This document shows, piece after piece, positions 1 to 12,334 of a stretch of 64,000 bases of DNA; positions within the stretch are counted from its first letter, which is position 1, and the number at the start of each line of letters is the position of its first letter. Source of the DNA: Gadus chalcogrammus. Its lineage: Eukaryota > Chordata > Actinopteri > Gadiformes > Gadidae. Location: NCBI RefSeq assembly GCF_026213295.1, contig NC_079415.1, positions 23,879,847 through 23,943,846 of the forward strand, in the 5' to 3' direction. The notes under the pieces are model-generated. The model searched no databases. It had not been told where the DNA came from and worked only from the letters and a program-made list of their open reading frames with translations. A program made the position numbers and the translations under genes.

Positions 1-568
1 ACTTTCCACGCCAAGGTTGTGATCTATAAAAAACTAACTTGACGGGAGAATGTGCCCAGCCTTTAGCAAACTCTGACCCATGCGTACGCATGGTTTGGAG
101 GAAAAGGAGAATTGGCGACACAGACGGTGGTGGTGGTGAACTGAAGTCAGACAGAAGAATTGTAGAGTGAGAAGAACGATTATTTTTTATCACGCCCTTC
201 ATAAGTTTAATTTCAACCCGTAACATGCGTTAAATCTATGAAATCAGAATAATTTAAGTCAACTAAGTTATTTCTCAGTTATAACTCCAGAAACATCTCC
301 TTAGAATAGAAACTGATTTTTTTTTTGGAAAACCAAGCCATATCCTCATCACAATCGTTATATTATTGTCCGTTCCTCTTGATGCTTTTCATGACAAATC
401 AGGCATTAAAAAGGGGTTATGTTCAAAAACATTTTACGTGGGTGACTACAAACTGATTATCCAAGGTGTTCTCGGTCAGTCTTAATACCATAACCTAACC
501 CAATAAATACAGCGTTGAGCCCCATGCGTAATGCTGCACCATAGCACTGCTGGTACTGCTGGAAGACC
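1..568. other. no gene seen; AT-rich repeat-like DNA
   Basis: I see no exon, RNA gene or clear terminal repeat here. The text from about 60 may be the far end of the Harbinger-like element described next, but I cannot fix a boundary. Confidence 0.3.
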
Positions 569-1166
569 ATGCAAATGGCAGGATTCGGAGGGAGAGGGTC
601 TTCAGGGACCATAACGATTTATTGGTACATAAAAATATGTGCCTTTATGTCAGACCACTTCTTTTTTAATCCTGGGACTGTGCGCTCCGTGCCACTGACA
701 GAGTTCACTGCTGCAGCAACATGTTGCCACTCACTCTGCTTTTTGTTGTTAGTGATCCCAATCGTGTGCCCGCCGAACAAAACTACTTTTCGGGCCTCCA
801 CCTCACCCACACGTGTCTCCACTTCAACCTCAGTGAAATTTCGCTTTTTTGCTTTTCTCAATCCTTCTGCCATTGTTTCCGACAATACATAATACTTGCA
901 TCTGAGTCTGTTTTATATGCAGATCGCATTCATGAGATTGTTTGCATTGACCATTTATGGTTAAAAAGGGGCGTGCACAGGGCGGAACGGGAAGCTGATT
1001 CAGCTGCGCACATAGGCACTCTGTGATTTATAAAGCAAAGATTGCTTAGAGGTGTGCATACGCAGGGTTTTATAAGTCTAAATATTCTTTGGCGCACGCA
1101 AAACTTGGCTTTTGGGCGTACAAACACTTTTAGTAACGATCCCACGCACAGTTTTATAAATGAAAC
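569..1166 (-). mobile_element. PIF/Harbinger-like element, 3-prime part on the plus strand
   Basis: The stretch contains a Myb/SANT-like ORF on the minus strand. It ends near 1166 with a run that, read on the minus strand, begins TTTCATTTATAAAACTGTGC, which I recognise as a frequent end of fish Harbinger-type elements. It abuts a different repeat that begins GGGCTGTACCACTTCGGG. Target duplications were not found, so the copy is probably truncated. Confidence 0.5.
619..885 (-). pseudogene. Myb/SANT-like DNA-binding domain of a Harbinger-type transposon (NAIF1-like)
   Basis: An 88-residue frame opens with KRNFTEVEVETRVGEVEARK, followed by a block ending in NKKQSEWQHVAAAVNSV and then ERTVPGLKKKWSDIK. 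The three spaced tryptophan/hydrophobic helices fit the Myb/SANT domain of the accessory DNA-binding protein of PIF/Harbinger transposons, the family from which vertebrate NAIF1 derives. In complete elements this protein helps bring the transposase to the element ends. Here the frame leaves the family right after the third helix and stops (IKAHIFMYQ), and no nuclease ORF is found next to it. It is therefore read as a decayed copy rather than a host gene. Confidence 0.6.
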
Positions 1167-1429
1167 CCCAGGGCTGTACCACTTCGGGAGGGGCCGCTCA
1201 GTTACTCCCCTCTAAACAAAGTCGACTTGGTTGCGACGTTGACAGTTGTTGCAGCTGTTTTGTTGAGTGGGAGTGAGAGGTTTCGGGCGCACAGCTCAGG
1301 CTGCCTGACGGCGCCGCAAGGAACATTTATACACGCAATATTGTTACCCCGCAGTTGTCAGCCCGACAGCCCCGAAATGTTAAAGGCCCATCGGATTTCT
1401 CCCGACTCTCCCGATTACCACTCTGCCAC

Positions 1430-1432
<3 letters not shown>

Positions 1433-1526
<94 letters not shown>
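1433..1526. repeat. (TG)n microsatellite
   Basis: About 94 bp of nearly pure TG. The paralogous place at 40133-40160 has only a short interrupted TG run, so this tract expanded after the two copies separated. Confidence 0.97.
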
Positions 1527-1527
<1 letters not shown>

Positions 1528-1591
1528 CGATATTCGATAGACAGGTAATGTGTATAGGCCTACTTACGGTAGAAATATTCATACTGGTTTA

Positions 1592-2367
1592 TGCCCTGTT
1601 TACACCTACCCGATAGTGGGCCCCGATGGTGCCCGATGGCTAAATCAGCAGCTATCGTTATAACATCGGCAAATAGCGTGGTTGCATCGGGAAACACGTT
1701 ACTCTTCCCAGGAACATCGTTAGACAACGGGAAGAAAAGCTCAATGATCGGGCAACATCGGGTAACATCGGCAAAGAACGAACATGTTTGTTAATTTTGG
1801 GTCTATCGGGGTAGAATCGGTTACCAGGTGTTGCTATGGGCTAATCGGCTATAATCGGGAATAGAACGGGACTACGGGAGTATAACGTAAGACATCGCAA
1901 GTCGTTCGGGAATTTTCCTGGGGTACATCGGCTATATTCGTTAATCTTCCGCGCTTTATCGTGTTTTATCGTCTTTATATTGGCAACCTCAACACACGAA
2001 AGACCCTCGAGAACCCTCGACAAATAACGATTGTGACCAAATTGTGTTAAGGAAGACCCTCAATCTGCCACTTGGGTATAAATAGGGGGTGATGGATGGA
2101 TGTCCTACTTTTATAATTAAAGGGGTACTTCGCCCCATTACTTCGAAATGACGGCAAATGACGTCAAATGACGCCAAACGCACTTCGGTGTCTTCCCTGG
2201 CATAAGTCGTTATGTTATCGTTATAACATCGGGTATGTGTAAATGCTACCCCGATAAATTGACCCGATCATACATTTTTAGCCCGATGTCACCCGAATCA
2301 CCCCGACTTCCACATCGGTGGTCCATCGGCCATTAGCGGCCATTAGCGGGATGGTGTAAATGGGGCA
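1592..2367. mobile_element. 776-bp TIR element flanked by TTA duplication
   Basis: The left end is TGCCCTGTTTACACC and the right end GGTGTAAATGGGGCA, which are inverted repeats of each other with two mismatches. TTA flanks both sides (1589-1591 and 2368-2370). The empty version of the site, GGTTTAAATAAC, is visible near 40217-40228. The interior is rich in short CGGG/ATCGG motifs and has no transposase. A 3-bp TTA duplication suits PIF/Harbinger, but the class is inferred only from that. Confidence 0.75.
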
Positions 2368-2712
2368 TTAAATAACAAATGTTATAGTATTTCCCATCTT
2401 TGCTGTGCAAGAGTTTTGTTCGAAAATTCAGTGATTCAAACAAATAAAAGCCTGGGCTATTTTACGGTAGGCCTAACACTGTCATGCACCCAATGTCAAG
2501 TGGACCGGGTTGAATTCATTGCGGGTCTCTCTTCATATATCCATCTTACCAAATATATTTTATTACTGTCCTTCTCAACACTCTCTGAATTCACTAAAAG
2601 ACTAGCAGCACGAAATCAAGGGATATTTAGGATAGAAAGAAAATGTGTGATTAATCGCGAGTTAACTGTGACATTAATGCGATTAAATATTTTAATCGCT
2701 TGACAGCACTAG

Positions 2713-3465
2713 TATTTATATAATATTATTTCTAATATCATGGTCAAAATCTATGTGCGCCTCGGATGATATTATGAATCATAAAGACTGCGTCTGACGT
2801 CTCTTGCACTTCCACAACAAGTAAAGACTCGTAGTTGGGGATATCTCGGCCATGGTTGAGAGGAATTGGGGGAAAGGAACTTTGGCCCTGACTCTCTGAA
2901 GTCCATGAGCCACGAAATGGAGGAGAAAGGGATTGTACTCCGGGAGCTGAGCTGCCGGACTTGCCGCCGAGCTCCCCACGCAGGAGCTGCCGGACTGCCG
3001 CCAAGACCTACCCCCGCCGGACCTGCCAGTTTCGGCGGTAGTTCATTTTCCCGGAGTACACTCGCCGGAGCAGCCGGAAAGCTTCAGCCGCAGTTCAGCT
3101 CCCGGAGTACACCGCCGGAGCTGCCGGACTGGCGGCCGGACGGTTTCGACGGCAGTCCGGCAGGGTTAGCTCGGCGGCTACCCCGCCGACAGCTGCTCGT
3201 CCACTGGTCCACAAAATGTTAGCTATGCTCTGATTGGAAGGGAGTGGGGGAGTGGGAGGTAATATTCAACTGTGTCCCCTTCCTACGTAGGACGGGAGGC
3301 CGAAACTGACTCGCTCGTTTGCTAACTGTAGGCGGGGTACTTTCAGAAATGCATATCTCACTCAAAAAATAAATTTTTGTATGCCTGTGGTAGCACCAGA
3401 GACCCAAAACAACACCCCAAATCCAAGGAAAAGTGATGAATCCATAATATGTCCCCTTTAAGCAT
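2713..3465. repeat. unclassified repeat with GC-rich minisatellite
   Basis: At 2935-3190 the sequence is built of repeated CCGGAGCTGCCGGAC-like units. The flanks (2750-2930 and 3330-3465, the latter ending ATATGTCCCCTTTAA) look like the two sides of one interspersed element. Both strands give short frames that I regard as meaningless. Confidence 0.5.
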
Positions 3466-4110
3466 ATTTCCTTTGTAAAAACAATACAACACACTAGCTA
3501 ACTGGCTGGTGGTTGTGCTGCTGGGGATGTTGGTGCTCACAGCGTCTCCCCGCCTCCCCTGTGGTGGCTGAAGGACAGGAGGAGAAGGAGCAGCGTAGAG
3601 TCAGGAGAACAGGAGCAGACAACTTGGAACCTGCTGCAGTCAGGGACACTGGGGTGGTTGTTTGTGTGTGTGTGGGATAAAGCAAGCATGTATCCATGTG
3701 TGTTATATTGGATATGCAACACACACACACACCAACTATTCATGCAGTGCGTTAGCAAAAGTGTTCATCACTCCTCTCGACAGACACCTCCTGGAGGTCC
3801 ACCCACTCGGCTGGGTGACTTCATCTGAGAGTGCTCAGTGCCGCCTGCGCAGCCCATCCATCCCACCTTTGCTGCTACTGGACATTTGGGACACATTGGC
3901 GAAACCACAGTGTGTTTCTGTCAGGTGTTTATGAGATCCACCAAGTAGACACCTCTCAGGGTTGCTCTGTGCTCACCCTCAAGCAGAAACAGACTCACAG
4001 CTCACAGCGTGTCTCCATCGATCCTGGCCGATCAGTGGAGGGGGCTAGGTTTCTCTGTAGTTTGTACAGCACCGTCTGAGGCTATGTGATCCCGTTGGGT
4101 TCAGGCTGTA
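3466..4110. other. no gene seen
   Basis: Mixed-composition DNA with two short CA/TG runs (3662-3675, 3718-3732). I could not recognise any exon with splice signals. Confidence 0.3.
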
Positions 4111-4111
4111 C

Positions 4112-4318
4112 AATTACATTTTACATTTAGTGGATTCTGCTGATGCTTTTTTCCAAAGCGACTTACAAGCATTCATTTACACATTCACACACTGACGGTT
4201 GAGTCAACCTCGCAGGGCGACAGCTAGTTCGTCAGGAGCCGAGCTGTCTTGCTCAGGGATACCTTGACACTCCGGGGATAGAACTAGCAACTTTCTACCT
4301 CCTGAGCAACTGCTGCAG
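4112..4318 (-). mobile_element. tRNA-derived SINE, minus orientation
   Basis: On the minus strand it starts GTTGCTCAGGAGGTAGAAAG (A-box-like), has AGTTCTATCCCCGG (B-box-like), and ends with the LINE-type tail AGTCGCTTTGGAAAAAAGC followed by an ATGTAAAATGTAA-like tract. The same family is found in plus orientation at 32610-32812. The promoter boxes and tail make a SINE likely, but I cannot name the family. Confidence 0.55.
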
Positions 4319-4689
4319 GTATGGGCAGGAAATTGTGCTTTGATGAAGATATTCTCCACCGTTGAATATCTTTATCACTTTCTGTTTTTTTACATCCACT
4401 TGATTGGACGAGCTGCTGCTCCAGCTGGCTCTGTTACATACGTGCTTTTACAATTTTCTTTGAGTCAGGTTTGATCCAACACACACCTTACTAAAATACC
4501 TAAAAAAGAGCAACATGAATCAAAATATAACACATTTAAGGGAGCAGTACTAGACCCCAGACCCTCTTCAGCTATCTCAGAGAGACCAGGATAGTCAGTG
4601 GTCTGAACACCCCCCATCTGCTGTCTATTCAGGCGCTCAGCAGCATCTGTGAGACTGTCGATGTAATTAAGTGACACAAAAGCGGGAGA

Positions 4690-4893
4690 TTGTGAGGTGT
4701 AAGTGGTGCGTCGTGGGAGGGTGAGGTCTAGGTGGTGGGTCGTGGGGTGTCGGAGGTGCAGCTATGTTGTGGTGAGGTGTAGGTGGTGGGGTGGTGAGGT
4801 ATATGTGGTGCTTAGTGGGAGGGGGATGTGGAGGTGGTGCGTGGTGGGAGGATGAAGTAGGTGTAGGTTTTGGTGGTGCAGGGGTTGGTCTCT
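4690..4893 (+). repeat. G-rich GTGGTG minisatellite
   Basis: Irregular repeats of GGTGAGGTGTAGGTGGTG with variants. The plus strand is strongly G-rich with many short G-runs. No coding potential is visible. Confidence 0.7.
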
Positions 4894-5168
4894 ATGTGCA
4901 CCGTCAAGCTGTCTTAAAGCTGTTAATTATGGACATGAAGGCATTCATCTGATGCTGGATGTTGCAGTCAGTTGCCTGGAGAGATCACCTCACATGTTGT
5001 CACCGATTCAATAGACATAATAACGGCGGTCGAACATTTATAAACGTGTGCTGCATTGTTCCCCAGTTTCTTCTGACTTCCTGCTAGATCCCGAGACATG
5101 CTAACAGGCTAGGCTAATTCGGAGCCAGGAATTGCCTGTATCACTGTTAGCAGTACATTTGAGTTTGA

Positions 5169-5328
<160 letters not shown>

Positions 5329-5471
5329 CTGTGTTCCAGTCTGTCACGCAAACACAGATTCTCTCCCTCCAAAGCACATCCACACTCCCCCCAACCCCCC
5401 TCCCTCCCCACCTGACCAAAACTAGGGGGTTACCGATGGAGAAAAAGTGTAATGTCCTGTTGTTGGGAGTC

Positions 5472-5510
5472 TCTGTGTGTGTGTGTGTGCGTGTGCGTGT
5501 GCGTGTGTAT

Positions 5511-5565
<55 letters not shown>
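5472..5565. repeat. (TG)n microsatellite with CG and TA interruptions
   Basis: TG repeats interrupted by GCGTGT and TATGTGTA near the left side, then a pure run. Confidence 0.97.
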
Positions 5566-5566
<1 letters not shown>

Positions 5567-6403
5567 CCCCACATTACAGTGCCTTTTTCGGACCAAAGCA
5601 CAACCACAAATCCATCCTCCGAGGAGAGAGAAGACATCAGTCAGGTGGAAGACATGTCGGCCACACCACACCAGAATTAAACCTAACAAATTTTCAAATC
5701 ATAAAAAACGGCCAGGAACTATAGCTACATCCCCACGAGGGGGGTTACCATGGAAACTTCAGCCGGACCACCAGTGGGAGGAAGTGTGTTTGTGTGTGTT
5801 TTATATCGGCTTGCACCAGAGAAATATAACCGTCACACACAACCGGCCACCATAGCTCAGAGCTAATCGTCATGGCGATCTGGCGGCAAACCGAGATATC
5901 AAACCCGAAACAAGGCTTCATTAGGCATTAGCTTCTGCCCTCGGGCTACGAAACGGCAACGAGGGCGGCTCCGCGGCACTGGCTAGGCGAGAGCGCTCGG
6001 TCAAGCGGAATCAAAAACCAATAAACAAAGCGTAGAGGAAGAAAAGCTGTTAGTTTATTATCCGGCCATAAACGGGTGGCGTTCGCTAACTGCCAATAGA
6101 TCACCTCCTCCTCCTCCTCTGTTAGCTCGCCATGAGACAGCTGACCCAGAATGCCTCTGTGCAGAAGTATGTGAAAGGCTAACAAGATTGGCCCCTACGA
6201 GGGCCAGCCAGGGCCGCCGGTAATCAATCAATCGCTAAGCTAACGGCACGGCGGGCGAGCTAACCAGGCTTACGGGAGTAGCGGAGGGACATTTCCAGGG
6301 AACACCAACAAGGGGCAGAGAGGGCGGCGATTCATGGCCCTCTTTTGACCGGCCGCATATTTGTTTGGAACATGGTAGTGACTCAGCGGCCATGCCCATG
6401 CTG

Positions 6404-6404
<1 letters not shown>
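5566..6404. other. GC- and CpG-richer stretch without a recognisable gene
   Basis: The block 5870-6360 is richer in GC and CpG than its surroundings and has a minus-strand 79-codon frame with no recognisable motif. A distal promoter or conserved element is possible, but nothing in the sequence proves it. Confidence 0.25.
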
Positions 6405-6482
<78 letters not shown>

Positions 6483-6499
6483 TAATTAGAGAGAGAGAG
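6405..6499. repeat. (GA)n microsatellite
   Basis: About 75 bp of pure GA, then short interrupted GA runs to about 6550. Confidence 0.97.
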
Positions 6500-6549
6500 C
6501 GAAGGATAAAGAGAGCGATACAGGGAGAGGGACACATGGAGAGAGAGAT

Positions 6550-8545
6550 AATCCGGCCAGTGTGAGGTGACCCACCCCCCCCTTCCCCTCTCCAGATTAA
6601 TACCTTATTTACTTATTAAGAGTAACTGAATTAACACCAATCCACTTACTCTAACATGCATGATTAACCCAATGAAACCACAGGCCCAGTCACCGAGATA
6701 CCAGAAATGTTAATCCTCCAGAATTGCATTGCTGTGGAAAAGAGACAAAAACAAATGACCAAAAGACCGGATAAAATACTAAAGAAGACCACTAAAGAAC
6801 ACTAAAACAAATGTAACAAAAATGTAACATATATATATATACTGTTAAATATAGAGAGAGATGCATAATTGCTGTTTAAATATATAAAATAGGTGGTGAA
6901 ATACCTTTTTGTGATAAATTCACAATAGTTTTCTCTTTCGCTATGAATGAATTGCTATAAATTATGGAAAACGGATGCTATGTTGTAAACAGTGACAGAG
7001 TTGGATATACTTGAGAGAAATAGATGCATTTCATATTTAGCTTGCTCATATTACATAATTCCCACGATTAATGTTTGATATTTGTTCAAGAGGTGGTGTG
7101 ACGTTGATGTCATGTCCAGGTAATGCCAGGCCCAGGAGGGCTTTGCTAATTCAGGACAGGGTTAGTCGGCTAAACTTCACGCGGCGAGATGCCAGCACAT
7201 ACCTTAAGGACAGGCCGCTATTAGGGTAGCGAGGCCATCCCAATCCCCTCCTTATGAGTTACAAGGGCCTCAACGTGTTACCACCTCAGATACAATCAAT
7301 AAATGCCGTCCATCTTATCAGTGTCAGTGAAGACCTGCTCGTCAGTGGGAAGAGGATCTAACCCCAAGTAGGCAGGGTAGTCCAAGTCCCACTTCCTGGA
7401 TCAGTCTGACTGCAACGTGCATTTTGTGTTTACGTTTTCAGATTTTGAAAGTTCAAACATGAAAAATGACGCATTTAAGAATCAAAACCAAAAAACTGAA
7501 CTGTAACTATTCCCTGCATGAATCGCTGCCTTTGTTTGAACAAGTTTGGGTTCAGCTTTTGAGATTAGGTGACAAAAAAAAAGCTACATATGCATCTAAT
7601 GAACAAATTTCCAATAGATGACAAGATGCAATCCATGGCCAGTCGTTTTCTACAAGGGTCAAAGGGGAAAAATAACACAACTGCAGTCTTTGTTTTATCA
7701 AATAATTTTTTTATTACAACATTAAACGGTTTGCCAGTACTGGTAATGGTTTGTGGCTTAACATGGGTTCTTACAGAAACCCCCAAAAAGATTAATTTTG
7801 TGAATTTAGACCAACAGTTGATATCTGGAACCAATTCCCAGCATGCGTTGTTTCCGCATTATTGGGGGGCGATATAGGGTGCAAAACGGTACTATATCTA
7901 CACAATTGCAACGGAGAGACGAATAAAGTCAGTGGTTTGATTTTCATTTTCCCAGATCTAGATGGCTTCCATCTCATCCGTTTCATGATGCATAACAATT
8001 TAACCAGTGTAAAAAAAAAAAAAGATTGTGCATCTCCGAAACGTAGAAAACGAAAGAGACGCTAGTCGCCATGGTTACGGCGGGTCAGCAGAAGTGGCCA
8101 GAAGCAGGAAGTGATAAGGGCGAGACGAGGAAGAGGAGAAGGAGCTTCCTGTGACATGAAGGCCACGCCCTCATTACATTCTGAACAAGGACACCCGCCC
8201 TCCGGTCCTCGAACACCACAAGCCCAACAGAGGGGGGGGGGGGTCCTCTTCATTATCCTCTTCCTCTCAGGCCTCCTCCCCTCCTGTAGCGTCACGTTGC
8301 CACCCAGGCGACGGACATCTTAGACGTCCGGCGGTGGGCTTTGCGATGACAGCAGGGGGTGGATCCATGCAGGGGAGGGCGTTCTAGCCCGCTCTATGGT
8401 GTATTTTTTGGCCTTCCTTTCATATTTTCGGTTACAAAGTTATACAGCTAAATAAAAAAAATAACATCTGAAGTGACAGAAAGGCAATGGAGGGAGTGGG
8501 GAGGAGGTGGTGGGCTGGGGGGCAGAGAGGGCTGGAAGGAGGACA
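6550..8545. other. region downstream of the thymosin gene; no other gene seen
   Basis: The part next to 8546 must include the thymosin 3-prime UTR, because transcription runs leftwards. I could not choose a polyadenylation signal with confidence. The region also has a G-run (8231-8243) and short A-runs. No further exon was recognised. Confidence 0.3.
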
Positions 8546-8897
<352 letters not shown>

Positions 8898-9641
8898 TTA
8901 ATAGACAAATAGCCAACTGGGAGTAATGGTTAACGTGTACTGGCGCAGAAATGCACCAGGCCTTTTGTTCACTGCAGCTTGAGGAGTCGCCCTCCTTCAT
9001 GTGATTCGCCCTCCTCTCCCGGTCGTCCCATACTCCAAAGCCTTATTAGTTAGAAATAGGGGGTGATCACTTCATAAGGGGGTCCACCGTGTGGCGGACG
9101 TGCCACGTGCAGACCCGACTCAGTCCTCTGGTCACGTACGCGTCTCTTGGGATACAAGAGGGTCTGTCTGGAGGACCACCGCCCTGATTCAGTCATGATC
9201 CGACCTCACCCATCGGCGAGAACCCGATCACCAGACGAGATCAGGTTGTGTTCTAACACGTTACCGAATCAACCAGTTGATGAGCTTAAAACGTGTATTT
9301 AAAACCACAAAAGCGGGTTTAAATACCGACATTGACGCGTCTACGTGTCACACCACAGATATCACAACAAAGAGCACTGCGTGGTGTCTGTGAAGAAGCC
9401 CACCAGAGACGGTCACCCGTCCCTGTTTAAAGCAGTTATTCACGGTCCCTTACACCGACTCACTGCTCGGGTCCGAGCCGCACGTGAACCCCATTGTCCA
9501 CCGTCGTCACCACAAACCGAATCTAACTGGGGGAAAATAATACACTTCCATTACCGCGCACCGTGTAGCACGCATCTAAGTGAAACGTTAACCTCCTGCT
9601 CCACCCGAAAGCAAACTTTATTCTTATATGACGGTGCTTAC

Positions 9642-9700
9642 CGGAGTCTGACGGACGTTGAAAGTTACGGTCCAAGGTGTGGCGTCTGCAGCAGTGTGGC
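9642..9700 (-). other. tmsb4x: probable non-coding first exon of the thymosin gene (3-prime end fixed, start estimated)
   Basis: On the minus strand the sequence CAGACTCCG is followed by a strong donor GTAAGC (9641-9636). This would join to the acceptor at 8868-8870 and give a 773-bp first intron, consistent with the usual non-coding exon 1 of beta-thymosin genes. A weak CTATAAC motif lies at 9722-9728 on the minus strand, which would place transcription start near 9700. The start is an estimate. Confidence 0.5.
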
Positions 9701-9736
9701 GCGGCGACGGCGCGCGTGTCAGTTATAGTCCTCCGT

Positions 9737-9808
9737 ATGCTAATGATGACATATGACGTAGGCCGCTGTAATATGCTAATGAGGATGTGTGACGTCATCC
9801 GCTCTAAT
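9737..9808 (-). promoter_or_regulatory. two 36-bp tandem units with octamer-like and CRE sites, thymosin promoter
   Basis: Units 9737-9772 and 9773-9808 align end to end. Each has ATGCTAAT (octamer-like) near its left end, TGACGT in the middle, and CCGCT(G/C)TAAT at the right. The second unit has the perfect palindromic CRE TGACGTCA at 9790-9797; the first has TGACGTAG instead. The position just upstream of the inferred first exon suggests cAMP/CREB-type control, but that is inference. Confidence 0.6.
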
Positions 9809-9828
9809 CTCTTGCCTTTTTCCCCGCT

Positions 9829-9864
9829 ATTATTATTATAATAATAATAATAATAATAATAATA
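9829..9864. repeat. (TTA/TAA)n microsatellite
   Basis: TATTATTATTATA followed by ATA repeats. Similar tracts lie at 10000-10030 and 10061-10101. Confidence 0.9.
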
Positions 9865-9965
9865 CATAGGTTTTATGTAGCGCTTTTCTCTGTACCCAAA
9901 GATGCTTTACAAAAACACAAAACAAAAAGGATACAAATGGACAGTACAGTATATACATGCATATT

Positions 9966-10060
9966 GGGTGTCAAGCAACGAGGTTGCGAGACAACCTATT
10001 ATTATTATTATTATTATTATTGTTATTATTATATATAATTATATTATTATGATTGCATTG

Positions 10061-10101
<41 letters not shown>
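9966..10101 (+). mobile_element. 5-prime fragment of Helentron-like family 2
   Basis: GGGTGTCAAGCAACGAGGTTGCGAGACAACC contains the hairpin GCAAC-GAG-GTTGC and matches the start of the longer element at 11427 with a compensated stem. It runs into TTA microsatellites after about 35 bp. Confidence 0.45.
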
Positions 10102-10104
<3 letters not shown>

Positions 10105-10149
10105 AGGTGAGTGCTGCATATAGCGCTCAAATATTGTTCTTCATAAGTT

Positions 10150-10560
10150 TTATTAGTGTGAATGCATTCACATTCTAGATATTGAAATCTTTATTCTTAT
10201 TTTTATTCTTCCTATTGGCTCCACCATACTTTCAGCTACAGAAACCATTCAACTATTAAAACGTTCAGCTCTGTAACGACATGGTGGCTGTTATTCAGCC
10301 TTTTTCAACTCTTTCAACTTTTTAAACATTCAGCTTTCTCCACTTTTTTTTAAACTTTTTTTTTCCCATTTCCTCTGGTACTTCAATGGTTTAAGACGTC
10401 ACGTAACTCAATCGATTTTCAACCGTTCGTCATCGTTCAAACCATTTAACAAATCTACACACTTGTATCTTCAATAAAATCGAAACGGAATTTCAATATA
10501 ATTTAAACTTTCTTCAGAATAACAGTTTTAGTATTAAACCGGCATAGTTTTCAGTTGCTC
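10150..10560 (+). mobile_element. solo relative of the tandem-array element (5-prime part)
   Basis: It begins with the perfect hairpin TGTGAATGCATTCACA and then follows the array element module by module: ATTAAAACGTTCAGCTC, TCAACCGTTCGTCATCGTTC, and CGGCATAGTTTTCAGTTGCT. It breaks off at the AC microsatellite. Confidence 0.55.
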
Positions 10561-10576
10561 TCATTGATTTCCGTTT

Positions 10577-11426
<850 letters not shown>

Positions 11427-12030
11427 TTGGGGGCCAAGCAGCGAAGCTGCGAGACAACCTATTGTTTTCGTACGTTTTCTTATTATTATTTACCTGCCAT
11501 TGGAGTAAATGGCAGCCCATAGAACGCCTTGGTGAAAAGTAATGAAATTTGGCACACTGGTTCAGGACAGTCCCATTAGCCTATAAAGCAAATTTGAGGT
11601 CGCTAGCTCATCAGCTCTAGCGCCACCAACAGCATTGATGTCATGCATTCATGCTTATAACTTTTGACCCATTCGTCCAATATTCACAGCCTTGGACCAA
11701 GCCGAGATCAAAGCACCATATGACGTCATTTTGCGCCATGATGGATGTTCATCTTGGTTTATGTCAAAAACCTTCAAAATGCATCTCCTATCACAAATGT
11801 TCTCCAATCATCTCGAAACTTGGCGCACATGATCTCTGCTTGATAAAAAAACATTGAATAGATTTTTCAAATTCAAAACCGTTTGCCCGCTACAGCCAAT
11901 CAAATTTGACCGCCAGGTCGCCAAACAGGAAGTAAGCCGATATCTCAGCAGCCCTTTGACATATCATAACCAACCTTGGTACATAGACCCATGACATCAT
12001 CATGGGGACAATGCATCTGGTGACCTTTGA

Positions 12031-12045
12031 CCTCTAGGGGGCGCT
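12031..12045 (+). promoter_or_regulatory. CTCF-like core motif
   Basis: CCTCTAGGGGGCGCT resembles the vertebrate CTCF core (CCACYAGGKGGCGCT). It lies in the first internal repeat of the element. Confidence 0.3.
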
Positions 12046-12319
12046 GTTATTAATGTAGATGTGTTTTAACTCCTCTCTCTTCACATGAGTATATTTCAAA
12101 CTTATTTTCAATGTCTGGTGATACTATCAGACCTCCCCATATAGCTAGTATATCATTTCTTGCAGAAATATCTGCGACAGCCAATCATATTCGACCGCGA
12201 AGCCGCCAAATAGGAAGTAAGACAATTTCTCAGCTACCCTTTGAAATATCATAACCAAACTTGATACATAGACCCATAACATCCTCATGGGGACAGGCAA
12301 TGAATTTGGTGACCATTGA

Positions 12320-12334
12320 CCTCTAGGGGGCGCT
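12320..12334 (+). promoter_or_regulatory. CTCF-like core motif, second copy
   Basis: Identical CCTCTAGGGGGCGCT in the second internal repeat, same orientation, 289 bp after the first. Confidence 0.3.

Larger units (their letters stand above)
1167..2712 (+). mobile_element. hAT-like repeat, copy A (filled site)
   Basis: It begins with GGGCTGTACCACTTCGGG and ends with CGCTTGACAGCACTAGT, a hAT-type terminus frequent in fish. The same sequence recurs at about 39873-40561, in the same orientation. Copy A differs by a greatly expanded TG run (1433-1526) and a 776-bp inserted element (1592-2367). Confidence 0.6.

Noticed and set aside
2744..3004. Minus-strand 86-codon frame over the GC-rich minisatellite
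   Set aside because: Half of it is CCGG-type repeat and the rest belongs to an interspersed repeat.
5946..6185. Minus-strand 79-codon frame in a GC-rich block
   Set aside because: No recognisable motif and no supporting splice sites.
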